Of a stretch of DNA of 22,678 nucleotides, positions 12,131 through 20,759 are shown piece after piece (position 1 is the stretch's first letter; the number at the start of each line of letters is the position of its first letter). This DNA is from a virus. The notes under the pieces are model-generated. The model did no database searches. It saw only the letters and a program-made list of their open reading frames with translations, and was not told the DNA's origin. A program made the translations under genes and the position numbers. Location: positions 1 through 22,678 of the IMG/VR virus record IMGVR_UViG_3300031749_000454; one strand, 5' to 3'.

Positions 12131-12701
12131 CCGCCTGCCCGGGCTGTTGTGGCTGCTCACCGCCTTGCTGGCCGCGCTGTTCAAGTGGCAAGCCCTACAG
12201 GCCGACCACGCGCTGCTGGCCCTGCAGGCGCGGACCGCAGCCGAGCGCCTGCACAGTGAACGCCAGGCCAGAGAACAAATCTCCCGCGCCGCTGCCGCGG
12301 CTGACGCCGCCGTGCTGCAAGCGCAAAGCCAGGCACAACGCGCGCTGGCGCAATCTGGAGAACTTCGCCGTGAACTTGCCCGTGTCTCGACTGCCCGTCC
12401 TTGCCTGTCTGCTGACACTCGCCGCCTGCTCCACACCAGCACCGCCTTTGCCAGCAACCACCTGCCCGCGCCCGCCGCAAGCGCTGCTGGCTCCCATGCC
12501 CCCACTGCCGCCGATCCCGAGCGGCAGTCTGCCCAGCAACACACCGCGCCCGTGAGCACCGAGGCTGATGTCGCCGGATGGATTCTCGACGCCGCCACGC
12601 TGTACACCCAATGCCGCGCCCGCCTCGATGCGCTGCGGCAATGGGACGCGCAGACCTTCACCACGCCAGAGCCACCCCATGCACCTGCGTCTGCGCATTG
12701 A
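12123..12701 (+). CDS. Inner-membrane spanin (Rz-like)
   Basis: A 192-aa protein beginning MLDRLPGLLWLLTALLAALF, an N-terminal signal anchor. A long Ala/Gln/Arg-rich coiled coil follows (LLALQARTAAERLHSERQAR, AREQISRAAAAADAAVLQ, AQRALAQSGELRRELARV). The remainder is periplasmic. Topology and place after the lysozyme match Rz i-spanins, which disrupt the outer membrane together with an o-spanin in the last step of lysis. A lipoprotein frame is embedded in it. The last residues overlap the next gene. Confidence 0.85.
   Translation: MLDRLPGLLWLLTALLAALFKWQALQADHALLALQARTAAERLHSERQAREQISRAAAAADAAVLQAQSQAQRALAQSGELRRELARVSTARPCLSADTRRLLHTSTAFASNHLPAPAASAAGSHAPTAADPERQSAQQHTAPVSTEADVAGWILDAATLYTQCRARLDALRQWDAQTFTTPEPPHAPASAH
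12370..12555 (+). CDS. Outer-membrane spanin lipoprotein (Rz1-like), nested in Rz
   Basis: A 61-aa frame (+1 relative to the Rz-like gene) beginning at GTG 12370, with GGAG 9 nt upstream. It has a signal peptide and lipobox: VNLPVSRLPVLACLLTLAAC, cleaved before Cys20. The mature protein is Pro-rich (STPAPPLPATTCPRPPQ, APMPPLPPIPSG), as in lambda Rz1. The nested position, lipobox and Pro content together are diagnostic of an o-spanin. Automatic callers may miss it because of the GTG start and full overlap. Confidence 0.88.
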   Translation: MNLPVSRLPVLACLLTLAACSTPAPPLPATTCPRPPQALLAPMPPLPPIPSGSLPSNTPRP

Positions 12702-13323
12702 TGACCATGACGCGCAGGCTCGCCTGCAGCGCCTGGCACGCACGCTGCCGGAACAGACCCGGCAGGCCGCCCGCGCCGCGCTCAAGGAGGAAGCGCAGTT
12801 CCTCACGCCCTTGCTGCGTGCGCATGTGGCGGCAACACTGCGCGTCTCGCGCCGCAGCTTTCTCTCCTCCATCAAGGCCAAGGTGTATGACGCCAAGACT
12901 GACCGCATGCCTGCGTTGTGGGCTGGGTCGAAAGTGCCCTGGCTTGGCGTGCATGAACACGGCGCGGCCATCGGCGGCAAGATGCTGATCCCCATCAACG
13001 GGCGCATCGGGCGCAAGACATTCAAGCGCATCGTGGATGGATTGATGCGGCAGGGCAATGCGTTTTTCGTGCGCAACAGCCGTGGACAGGTCGTGCTCAT
13101 GGCAGAGAACATTGCCGAGAGCGATCCGCTGCTGCGCGGCGTCAAGAGACGCTATCGCAAGGCCGAAGGCATCAAGCGTTTGAAGCGCGGCGTGGATGTG
13201 CCGATTGCCGTGCTGGTCAACCGCGTGACCGTCAAGCGCCGTTTGCGCGTGGAGCAGATCGTCATGGGGCGTGTGCCCGCCATCGGCGCGCGCCTCATCA
13301 AAACCATGCGAATCACAGACTGA
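12679..13323 (+). CDS. Phage tail protein, DUF6441-like
   Basis: A 214-aa protein. Start ATG 12679 gives MHLRLRIDDHDAQARLQRLA; earlier in-frame ATGs lie within the spanin frame with poor coding quality. Characteristic stretches are RAALKEEAQFLTPLLRAHVA, RVSRRSFLSSIKAKVYDAKT, WAGSKVPWLGVHEHGAAIGG and LIPINGRIGRKTFKRIVDGL, then VLMAENIAESDPLLRGVKRR and KRLKRGVDVPIAVLVNRVTV. I recall this pattern from DUF6441 proteins encoded just before tape measure genes. A tail-assembly or minor tail role is inferred. The protein is very basic (many Arg/Lys). Confidence 0.75.
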   Translation: MHLRLRIDDHDAQARLQRLARTLPEQTRQAARAALKEEAQFLTPLLRAHVAATLRVSRRSFLSSIKAKVYDAKTDRMPALWAGSKVPWLGVHEHGAAIGGKMLIPINGRIGRKTFKRIVDGLMRQGNAFFVRNSRGQVVLMAENIAESDPLLRGVKRRYRKAEGIKRLKRGVDVPIAVLVNRVTVKRRLRVEQIVMGRVPAIGARLIKTMRITD

Positions 13324-13327
13324 AGAC

Positions 13328-16300
13328 ATGGCCCAGCAAGACCGCATATCCATTCTGGTGTCGCTCGAAGGGGCCGATGCCAGCCTCAAGCAAGCCGTGG
13401 CGTCTGCGCGGCAGACGCTCGCCAGTTTCAGCGGCACGGCGCGCGATGCGGGCACTGCCGCACAGCGCAGCTTCGAGCAGGTGGGTGCTGCATCCGAGCG
13501 CATGTCCACCGCCCTGAAGGCCGCGCGCACGCAACTCGTGGCGCTGGCCGCAGGCTATCTGTCGTTCTCCGGGGCGAAGCAGATCATCAGTCTGGCCGAC
13601 GCCTATGCGGGCATTCAATCGCGCCTGAAACTTGCCACCGCCGGACAGCAGGAATTCCAGCGCGCCCTCGACGGCACCTTCGCCATCTCCACCCGCCTGG
13701 GCGCTCCGCTGAACGAAACCGCCACCCTCTACGGCAAGCTGCAAGGCGCCGTGCGCGCGCTCGGCGGCACACAGCAAGACGCGCTGGGGCTGACCGAATC
13801 CATCGGCCAGGCGCTGCGCATCTCCGGCGCCTCGGCGGGTGATTCCGCCGCCGCGCTGCTGCAGTTCGGCCAAGCGCTGGCCTCTGGCGTGTTGCGTGGA
13901 GACGAGTTCAACTCGGTCATGGAGAACGCCCCCCGGCTGGCCAAGGCACTGGCCGATGGCCTGGGCGTGTCCACCGGCAAGCTGCGCCAGATGGCCGAAG
14001 CCGGGCAGCTCACCGCCGACGTGGTGGTCAAGGCGCTGCAATCGCAATCGGGGGCCTTGAAGGCCGAGTTCGCGCAGTTGCCGCGCACCGTGAGCCAGTC
14101 GCTTGCCGCGCTGCAAAACGCCTTCATGCGCTGGGTGGGCGGCGTCAACGAATCCACCGGGGCCACGGCCAAACTCTCCGCTGCGCTGGGCTTCGTGGCC
14201 GATCATCTGGACGCCTTCATGACCGCGCTGCAAGTGCTGGCTGCGGGCGCGCTGGCCAAGATCGCCGCATCGCTGCTGCCGCAATTGGTGGCGTCTTTGC
14301 AGGCCGCAGGTGTGGCCGCCGTGGCAGCGGGCAACAAAATCCGCGCGGCCTTCACAGCCGCCACACTGCCGATCGAGTTCGCCACCGCCGCCGTGGGGCG
14401 GTTCAATGTGGCGCTGGCCGCCGTGGGCAGCTTTGTTGCCGGGTGGGAGATCGGCACCATGCTGCGCGAAAAGTTCGCGCCCGTGGCGGCCATTGGCGAC
14501 ATTCTCGGTGCGTCGCTGGGCGCGGTGGACGGTGCGGTGCGCGCCTTCACCGGCCTGCTGGGCGATGCCTTCACCCAAGGCCCGGTGCAGGCCGTGCGCG
14601 CCTTCGGGGCGACGATCGCAGGCCTGGGCACGGCCTGGCTGGACATGACGGCGCAGGCCCGCATCGCCCTGATGGGCACCGAGCAGCTCGTGCAAACGCA
14701 GGGCGCGAGTCTGCAAGAACTGCAAGCCCGTATCTCCGCCGTGCGCCTTGGACTGGCCGAGAGTGTGAGCAGCGGCATGAAGGCCGTGGAAGAGGCCACG
14801 GCCAAGCTCGACGCCGTGGTGAACAAGCTCGATCAGGACGCCTCGAAAGCGCAGGGCACGGTGAATGCCGCACTGTCGGGCATTGCCGCCGTGCGTGACG
14901 CGCAGACCGCCGCCATCGCCCAAAGCCTGGACGAGCAGACCGCCGCCGTGCAGCGCAGCGTGCAGGCGCAGAAGGACTTGCTCGACCGGCAGACCGTCAG
15001 CCAGCAGCAGCGCATCGCCACCGAAACCGCCCTGCTGGTGCAGCAGAACACCGAACAAGCCGCCATGCGCCAGCAGGCCACCGCGCAGACGCTGGACTTG
15101 CTGCAGCAAGAAACCGCCGCCAAACTGGCCGCCGCCGCCACCGATGGAAAAACCCTGGAAGAACGCCGCAGCAAGGCGCTGGGGGTGGAAGAGAGCATTC
15201 TCACCGGCCAGCGCGACGTGTGGGCGCGTGCGGCCACCGCGTATCAGCAGCACATCAACGCCCTGATCGGCGAAGAGCAACGGCACCTGCAAGCCGCGTT
15301 TGCCCTGGAGCAGTCGCGGCTGCTGATCAACGCCGACATCGAGAGCAAAATCCGCGAACTCCGGCGCCAGACCATGACCGATGGCGAGGCGCTGGAAGAT
15401 CGCAAGACGCAGATCGCGCAGTTGCAATCCGCCGCCCGCCAGGCCATCGCGCAGGGCGAGTACGACAAGGCCAAAGAATTCGCACAGCAAAGCGTGGCCC
15501 TGGCCGAAGCCGTGGGGCGCACCAAGGGCGAAGAAGAAGGCGCCATCACCAACCTGCGCTCCGCACAGACCCTGCTCAATCAGGCCATCGCCAATGAGGA
15601 AGCGGCGCACAAGCAGGCTGCCGCCGCAGCCGCCACGGCGAGAGCCGGGATCGAACAGCAGCTCGCCACCGCCAAGACGCAGGTGGAAGAACTGAACAAT
15701 GCCATCGCCCAGGTGCAGGCGGTGCGGCTGGAGGTGGACGCCAGCCGCATCACGCCGGCGCTGGCGGATGTGCAGAAGGCCATCGCAGAAAAAGAGGTTT
15801 TACTGCCCATTCAAGCCGATCTGAAAGCCGCGCAACAGAAGTTGCAGGAGTTCGACACCGCGCTCAAGGCAGGCAAGAGCATCACGCTCGACGCCGACAT
15901 CACCCAGGGGCGGGCCGCGCTGGACAGGCTGCAAGCCTACGCCAAGGAAAAAGCCAACATCGACCTGCAGTTGAGCACCGCCGCCGCGCAGGGCCGCATC
16001 GCCGATCTGAGCACGCGCATTCAGACCCTCAACACCCTGGAGACGGCCAGCCGCCATGTGGTGAAGGACAACGTGCCGCAGGTGCGCACCGAGATCGACA
16101 GCCTGCAAGGCCGCAACACCACCAGCACCCACACCATCACCGTGCGGCAGGTGGAGGCGCGTGCGACAGGCGGCATGGTGGGGGAACTATCCGGGGCGTC
16201 ACGCCGTCTGGCCGGTGGCGGGCGGGTGAGCGGCCCAGGCACCGAGACCTCGGACTCCATTCCGGCCCTGCTTTCGCGCGGCGAGTTCGTGGTGCGCGCC

Positions 16301-16543
16301 GCTGCGGTGCGGCAGTTCGGCGAAGCCTTCTTTGCCAGCCTCAATGCCGGGTTCATGCCGCCGCAGCCCGCGCGCTTTGCCGCGGGCGGCCTGGTCGGCG
16401 TGGACAGCACAGCGCCCGCGCCCATGACAGGCGCACCCATCCATCTGCACTTTGGGCAACAGCAGGTCGGACCGCTCTACGCCGCGCAGGACGTGGCCGA
16501 GCAACTGCGCCAGGCTGCATTGATGTTTGGAGCCGTGGCATGA
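13328..16543 (+). CDS. Tail tape measure protein
   Basis: A 1071-aa protein that sets tail length and leaves the tube on infection. Residues about 80-240 match the tape-measure N-terminal domain: LADAYAGIQSRLKLATAG, LGAPLNETATLYGKLQGAVR, SGVLRGDEFNSVMENAPRLA, and GVSTGKLRQMAEAGQLTADV. Hydrophobic segments (about 290-380) may insert in the host membrane. Long Gln/Ala coiled coils fill 480-920. The C-terminus has the typical SGPGTETSDSIPALLSRGEF followed by VVRAAAVRQFG. At roughly 0.15 nm per residue the tail would be about 160 nm. The start is ATG 13328; an upstream in-frame ATG (13271) overlaps the previous gene. Confidence 0.95.
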   Translation: MAQQDRISILVSLEGADASLKQAVASARQTLASFSGTARDAGTAAQRSFEQVGAASERMSTALKAARTQLVALAAGYLSFSGAKQIISLADAYAGIQSRLKLATAGQQEFQRALDGTFAISTRLGAPLNETATLYGKLQGAVRALGGTQQDALGLTESIGQALRISGASAGDSAAALLQFGQALASGVLRGDEFNSVMENAPRLAKALADGLGVSTGKLRQMAEAGQLTADVVVKALQSQSGALKAEFAQLPRTVSQSLAALQNAFMRWVGGVNESTGATAKLSAALGFVADHLDAFMTALQVLAAGALAKIAASLLPQLVASLQAAGVAAVAAGNKIRAAFTAATLPIEFATAAVGRFNVALAAVGSFVAGWEIGTMLREKFAPVAAIGDILGASLGAVDGAVRAFTGLLGDAFTQGPVQAVRAFGATIAGLGTAWLDMTAQARIALMGTEQLVQTQGASLQELQARISAVRLGLAESVSSGMKAVEEATAKLDAVVNKLDQDASKAQGTVNAALSGIAAVRDAQTAAIAQSLDEQTAAVQRSVQAQKDLLDRQTVSQQQRIATETALLVQQNTEQAAMRQQATAQTLDLLQQETAAKLAAAATDGKTLEERRSKALGVEESILTGQRDVWARAATAYQQHINALIGEEQRHLQAAFALEQSRLLINADIESKIRELRRQTMTDGEALEDRKTQIAQLQSAARQAIAQGEYDKAKEFAQQSVALAEAVGRTKGEEEGAITNLRSAQTLLNQAIANEEAAHKQAAAAAATARAGIEQQLATAKTQVEELNNAIAQVQAVRLEVDASRITPALADVQKAIAEKEVLLPIQADLKAAQQKLQEFDTALKAGKSITLDADITQGRAALDRLQAYAKEKANIDLQLSTAAAQGRIADLSTRIQTLNTLETASRHVVKDNVPQVRTEIDSLQGRNTTSTHTITVRQVEARATGGMVGELSGASRRLAGGGRVSGPGTETSDSIPALLSRGEFVVRAAAVRQFGEAFFASLNAGFMPPQPARFAAGGLVGVDSTAPAPMTGAPIHLHFGQQQVGPLYAAQDVAEQLRQAALMFGAVA

Positions 16544-16878
16544 GCGTGTTTGCTGAACCCCTGACCCTCAACGGCGTGGCCGTGGCCGACATGGCGCAAC
16601 TGGGCTTGCGCTGGAGCGATGCCCCGCTGTCCGGGTCTGTCGTGCAACGCCTGTGCAACGGCCAGGCGGTGAAGCAGACCGCCTGGCGCAAGCGCCGCCT
16701 GACCCTCAGCGCAGAAGGCACGGTGCCACCGGCGCTTGCCGACATCGACTGGTCGGCGCCGGTGACGGTCTCCGGGCCGCGCCTGACGCCACTGCGCGGG
16801 TTTTCTGAAGGGCCGCAGCTGGGGTTCGACCATTTTGCCGCGCTGTGGACATGGCAACTCACCATCGAGGAACTGTGA
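16540..16878 (+). CDS. Minor tail protein, 112 aa, unrecognised
   Basis: The gene overlaps the tape measure stop (ATGA) and its own stop overlaps the next start (TGATG). The sequence SVFAEPLTLNGVAVADMAQL, GLRWSDAPLSGSVVQRLCNG, then KQTAWRKRRLTLSAEGTVPP suggests a compact beta-rich structural protein with no signal peptide or membrane helix. Position between tape measure and tail-tip proteins makes a tail-tip assembly role likely (compare lambda gpM). No family is recognised. Confidence 0.8.
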   Translation: MSVFAEPLTLNGVAVADMAQLGLRWSDAPLSGSVVQRLCNGQAVKQTAWRKRRLTLSAEGTVPPALADIDWSAPVTVSGPRLTPLRGFSEGPQLGFDHFAALWTWQLTIEEL

Positions 16879-17282
16879 TGCGGGTGTATCTGAACAATTT
16901 TTCAGCGGCGCTGACGGAACAGGTGTCCGATTCTGCCGGGTTCATCCAGATCGAAGCCGACAAGTACGCGCTGCTGAAAGCAGCGTTTGATGACGCCGTG
17001 GCGGCCTATGGACGCGCCGAGGTCGAACTCGACCTCACCTTGGATGATGGCCTGCACGTGGAGATCGTGCGCGTGCTGTCGTTTGACGATGCGGCGACCA
17101 TCCTTGTTGAGCGTGCGCAGCAAGGCACGGTGGCCTCGACCTTCTCTGTCGCTGCAACCCGAGTGGAACTGCGATTGACGGCGCAAGCCCTGCGCGACCT
17201 GCCGCATGAGGTCGCCAGCCGCATCGCCACCAATGGATCGTCCGTGCTCATCGGCGCGGACGGAACGGTTTTGACCCACTGA
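16878..17282 (+). CDS. Minor tail protein, 134 aa, unrecognised
   Basis: Start ATG 16878 overlaps the preceding stop, so MRVYLNNFSAALTEQVSDSA is the N-terminus rather than a longer frame at 16845. FIQIEADKYALLKAAFDDAV, VELDLTLDDGLHVEIVRVLS and ATRVELRLTAQALRDLPHEV follow. The mix of strands and short helices and the ending GADGTVLTH suggest a small structural protein of the tail tip. Nothing points to an enzyme. The family is unknown to me. Confidence 0.8.
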   Translation: MRVYLNNFSAALTEQVSDSAGFIQIEADKYALLKAAFDDAVAAYGRAEVELDLTLDDGLHVEIVRVLSFDDAATILVERAQQGTVASTFSVAATRVELRLTAQALRDLPHEVASRIATNGSSVLIGADGTVLTH

Positions 17283-17295
17283 ACAGGAGCCCATC

Positions 17296-17868
17296 ATGGC
17301 CCAGCATGTCTATACCGGGCGCGGCGCGCCTGACACCATCGACCCGCCCATCTCCGACCCGTCCCTCGGGGCGCATTACATCGACCTCGACACCAACACC
17401 CAATACCTCTTCAATGGCCTGGAGTGGGAGGTGGGCGGTGGCGCAGCGCCAGTGGTCACGCCAGTGGAAACGAGCAACAAGATGACCGCGCGTTTTGTCC
17501 AGCAGGACAACACGATGTACCCTGGCACAGAGCAGGAGTCGTACTCCATCATCCTGGGCCAGCCACAGACGGTCGTGCTGGACTTCTCCCAGGGGCTCGA
17601 TCCCGATATTTACTCAGGCAAAACATTGACCAATATGCAAGTGACCTGGGTGTTTCTGTCGCACGTCACGGTGGAACTGTCCAACTACATCTCGCAGATC
17701 ATCCTGTTGACCAATGGAGTGACTTACACCCCCGCGTCCGGTGGTGCCAATCCGCGTCTGGAGCCCGCAGACCCAGAACGTGGCATGACGCTGCGCATGT
17801 CGCAGTTGGGCGCGAGTGGATCGCGCACCATGCTGATCGAGGCCAGTGCCGACACCGCACGGTTCTAA
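17296..17868 (+). CDS. Tail-associated structural protein, 190 aa
   Basis: AGGAG lies 7 nt before ATG 17296. The N-terminal unit HVYTGRGAPDTIDPPISDPS followed by LGAHYIDLDTNTQYLFNGLE is a short motif seen in phage tail and fibre proteins (VYTG-GAP...GAHYIDL...YLF). The rest is beta-rich and rather less basic: NTMYPGTEQESYSIILGQPQ, LSNYISQIILLTNGVTYT. It could decorate the tail tip or connect to a fibre. The exact role is unknown. Confidence 0.75.
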   Translation: MAQHVYTGRGAPDTIDPPISDPSLGAHYIDLDTNTQYLFNGLEWEVGGGAAPVVTPVETSNKMTARFVQQDNTMYPGTEQESYSIILGQPQTVVLDFSQGLDPDIYSGKTLTNMQVTWVFLSHVTVELSNYISQIILLTNGVTYTPASGGANPRLEPADPERGMTLRMSQLGASGSRTMLIEASADTARF

Positions 17869-17896
17869 TCGTCCGTAGCGACTTCCCCGGCGTAAA

Positions 17897-19951
17897 GTGA
17901 TCAACCAATCTGCCATCAACGCGGCGTCGATCAATGGCGCCCAGGGCAACAGCGCGTGCCTGTTACGCCTGCGGGCACGGGTGTTGCAAACTGGCGTTGC
18001 ACAAGTTGGTGTGCGGGCCAGCGTGCGCTACGCCGACAGGGCCGCCCTGGCGATCCGCGCCTCTGCGGGGTCCACGGTGGCCACCGGCACAGCCCTTGCC
18101 CCGCTGCGCTCCCGCACCGTGGCATTGGGGGTGGCGCAAACGCCTGTGGGGTCGGTTTGGGCCAGCGTCCGTCAGAGCGTGTCGGTGGTGCCGGTCGATA
18201 CCGGGCAACCCGTCCCCGCAGGATCGGTCGGCGGGACTTATCACCGCTGGTGCGTACAGGCCAGCACGGAGACCTCCTTGCAGGTGACCGGCACCGTCAC
18301 CGTCAGCGCCGAGGAGAACGGCGCCCGTGCGGCCAGCCTGTCGGTGCTGGGCGATGCCACGGCGCAGGCGGGCAAGACCATCACCATCACGCTCGCCGTG
18401 GATGCGGCGCAATCGCTGCTTTATCGGGGGCGCATCGAGCGTGCGCAGTACAGCCCGGACACGGACAGCACGTCGCTGTCGTGCAGCGATGGCCTGCAAG
18501 CCATCGCCGACAGGCTCAGCCGTGCGCAGATCGAGAGCCTCACACCAGGGGCGGTCAGTGCCCCAGGTGACAACACGCTGGGATACGCCTATCTGATGGC
18601 GCGACTGTCCACCCTCCCGAACTCTGCCGTGGTGCGCTCGGACGGTGTGCTGGACATCGTGCCGTGGGCGGCGTCGTCGGCCAGCCGAACCCTCACCCGC
18701 ATCCTGCACGGCAGCTTTGTCGTGGAACAGAATGCGACAGTGGACACCACAGCGCCCGTCATTCGCCGCAAGGGATGGGACATCACCCTGGAACTGTCCT
18801 GGGTGCGCGCCGCACGCATGCGCTACAGCAGCGGCTGGCGGGCTGGCGAGGTGGGTCTGTGCAAGTGGCTGGATAAATGGCCGCTGCCCGACGAGGACAC
18901 GGTGCGCCGCGCCGTCGAGGGCTGCGGCTGGACGGTGGACAGCCTGTCCACTGGCCAGATGGCCTTGCAGTCCGGCTGGGTGACGTGCAACGGTTCGACC
19001 TTCGGCCTGCTCATCGCCCCCGGCACCACGCCGCCCACAGTAGCCGCGCAGTGGACTCTGTCACGGCGCTACACCCGCACCATGAAGGCGGTCTGCACCC
19101 TGCAACTGCGCGATCGCAGTGCCGCTGCCACCGACCCGGTGGACATCACGACCATGCGCCTGAGCGTCAAAGACCCGCGCGACGGGCGCGACTGGATCGA
19201 CTACGGCGCCGGGGTAGACGCCATGTCCACCGACCCCAACGGCGATGACTACGCCGACCTGATCGACATCCGCGAGGCCGGAGCGCAGTTCGGCACCCCG
19301 CTGAGGGACGCGCAGGCGCAAATCTCCAGCGCCATGCAGGCGGTGGCCGTCACCATCGCCCAGGCCGCGACCCAGCGCGTGAAGGCACGCAGAAGGCGCA
19401 CGGCCAGCGCCACCACCCTGATCGACCCGACGCTCGACATCGGCCAGGCCCTCACGCTCGAACACCCCAAGATGACGTTCACGGGCATGGTCACGCGCGT
19501 TTCCCACACGCTGGATACGCAGCGCGGCAGTGCCATCACCACGGTGCAGGTGGCGCAGGTGGAGACGCCCACGGCGCAAGACCCGCCTCCAGGCTGGCCC
19601 GCGAGCTCGGTGCACACGATCACACCAGGGGACTGGACGGGCGGGTTTGTGGCGAAGGCCTTGCAGCGGTCTGCGCGGGTGGCAACACGCGATGCCTCGG
19701 CCCCGCTGCCCAAACCGGCGCAGACGCTCATCGGCGGTACCCAATCCATGCTGCCCAGCGACCCCACGCTCGACCCGCTGTTTCAGGGCTGGGTGGCGAA
19801 CAAGCCGCAATCGCGCATCGTCGTGGGAACCGCGCCCCCTGTGCTCTACCCGGAATACCCCAACACAGGTTTTTTTGTGCGCTCGCCCGACATCAAGCTG
19901 CCCGATCAGGACACGCCCATCAACCTGGGCAGCGCTCTTCTCCTTTACTGA
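17897..19951 (+). CDS. Tail tip / baseplate-hub-like protein
   Basis: A 684-aa protein with a GTG start at 17897; no clear Shine-Dalgarno is seen. It opens with INQSAINAASINGAQG, a short Asn/Ser/Ala motif found at N-termini of some tail proteins, then a Val/Ala/Arg-rich region with an imperfect internal repeat (TGVAQVGVRASVR; LGVAQTPVGSVWASVR). The middle (about 150-620) has hub-like text: LLYRGRIERAQYSPDTDSTS, SCSDGLQAIADRLSRAQIES, and SATTLIDPTLDIGQALTLEH followed by MTFTGMVTRVSHTLD. This beta-barrel pattern resembles tail-hub proteins of long-tailed phages. Host-contact function is inferred from size and position. Confidence 0.7.
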   Translation: MINQSAINAASINGAQGNSACLLRLRARVLQTGVAQVGVRASVRYADRAALAIRASAGSTVATGTALAPLRSRTVALGVAQTPVGSVWASVRQSVSVVPVDTGQPVPAGSVGGTYHRWCVQASTETSLQVTGTVTVSAEENGARAASLSVLGDATAQAGKTITITLAVDAAQSLLYRGRIERAQYSPDTDSTSLSCSDGLQAIADRLSRAQIESLTPGAVSAPGDNTLGYAYLMARLSTLPNSAVVRSDGVLDIVPWAASSASRTLTRILHGSFVVEQNATVDTTAPVIRRKGWDITLELSWVRAARMRYSSGWRAGEVGLCKWLDKWPLPDEDTVRRAVEGCGWTVDSLSTGQMALQSGWVTCNGSTFGLLIAPGTTPPTVAAQWTLSRRYTRTMKAVCTLQLRDRSAAATDPVDITTMRLSVKDPRDGRDWIDYGAGVDAMSTDPNGDDYADLIDIREAGAQFGTPLRDAQAQISSAMQAVAVTIAQAATQRVKARRRRTASATTLIDPTLDIGQALTLEHPKMTFTGMVTRVSHTLDTQRGSAITTVQVAQVETPTAQDPPPGWPASSVHTITPGDWTGGFVAKALQRSARVATRDASAPLPKPAQTLIGGTQSMLPSDPTLDPLFQGWVANKPQSRIVVGTAPPVLYPEYPNTGFFVRSPDIKLPDQDTPINLGSALLLY

Positions 19952-19959
19952 GGTGCATC

Positions 19960-20376
19960 ATGGCGATTTCTTTGCAGTTTTTCAGTGACGCGCAGCTTGC
20001 GTCCCCCTTGGCCTCTTCGGTGCTGTCATTGGATCGGGAGATCGGCGCAGCCCCGGTGGATCGTGTGGTCTATCTGGGCAGCACGGTGGCAGGGCGCTTG
20101 TTCGCCGCCGCAGATGGCGGGCCGATCAGCGTCTCGCTGGTGGATACCGTGCCCGACAATGGGGGCTTTGTCGCGAGCGATTTTGTGCTGGCGGCCTCTC
20201 AGGCCGGTCTTGACGCGGTGGATGCCAGCGCGACGCTACTGATCAACGGCGGCATCATCAGCGGCGTCAACAACGCCGTGCCGATCTGGCTGCGGTTCAA
20301 GGGCACCTCTGCCACGCCCAAGACCAGCACCGATCTGCAACTGATCACCAACCCGATCCAGGAGACCTCGGCATGA
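19960..20376 (+). CDS. Tail protein, 138 aa, unrecognised
   Basis: GAGGTG 6 nt upstream supports ATG 19960. The protein is beta-rich with a tidy N-terminus (MAISLQFFSDAQLASPLASS) and a C-terminal GTSATPKTSTDLQLITNPIQ. It contains a central VYLGSTVAGRLFAAADGGPI and SVSLVDTVPDNGGFVASDFV. There is no signal peptide or enzyme motif. The 4-nt overlap with the next gene and the late-operon context make it a tail-tip component. The family is unknown to me. Confidence 0.78.
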   Translation: MAISLQFFSDAQLASPLASSVLSLDREIGAAPVDRVVYLGSTVAGRLFAAADGGPISVSLVDTVPDNGGFVASDFVLAASQAGLDAVDASATLLINGGIISGVNNAVPIWLRFKGTSATPKTSTDLQLITNPIQETSA

Positions 20377-20759
20377 GCAGCAAAGAAGTTGTCGATGCCA
20401 TCCGGCGCATCGTCGCCGTGCGCGATGGCGTCGAAGTGACGGTGGGCTATGAGCAGGCGGGCCTGCGCGATGGCGGTGCGGCAAACGTCCCCTACGCTGC
20501 ACGTCCTGACATTCACGGCAAAAGGGGCCGCGCTGGCCAGCGTCCCGATCAGCCTGGTGGGATTGCCAGTCCGCTGACCGAAGTGGCCGGAACAGGCGGC
20601 TATGCCGTGCGGGAAACCTACCCCACACAACTGAAAACCAGCAGCGACGGGCTGTTCGTGTTCTCCATCCGCCCCATCAAGCGCATGTCATTCACCGATG
20701 CCGGAGGGGCTTCCGTGGACATTCTGCTGGCCCTACCCCATCCAGACCCCACACCATGA
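20373..20759 (+). CDS. Tail protein, 128 aa, unrecognised
   Basis: Start overlaps the previous stop (ATGA) and its stop overlaps the next start (ATGA). MSSKEVVDAIRRIVAVRDGV starts with a helix. A Gly/Arg/Pro-rich loop follows (AARPDIHGKRGRAGQRPDQP), then strands LKTSSDGLFVFSIRPIKRMS and GASVDILLALPHP. It is likely structural. The charged, Pro-rich middle is unusual for such a short protein. No family is recognised. Confidence 0.75.
   Translation: MSSKEVVDAIRRIVAVRDGVEVTVGYEQAGLRDGGAANVPYAARPDIHGKRGRAGQRPDQPGGIASPLTEVAGTGGYAVRETYPTQLKTSSDGLFVFSIRPIKRMSFTDAGGASVDILLALPHPDPTP

Noticed and set aside
13313-15610. A 765-codon open frame on the minus strand opposite the tape measure
   Set aside because: High G+C with strong third-position bias produces long antisense frames. 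The plus-strand frame has clear tape-measure motifs, while the antisense text is His/Gly/Arg-rich and lacks family features.
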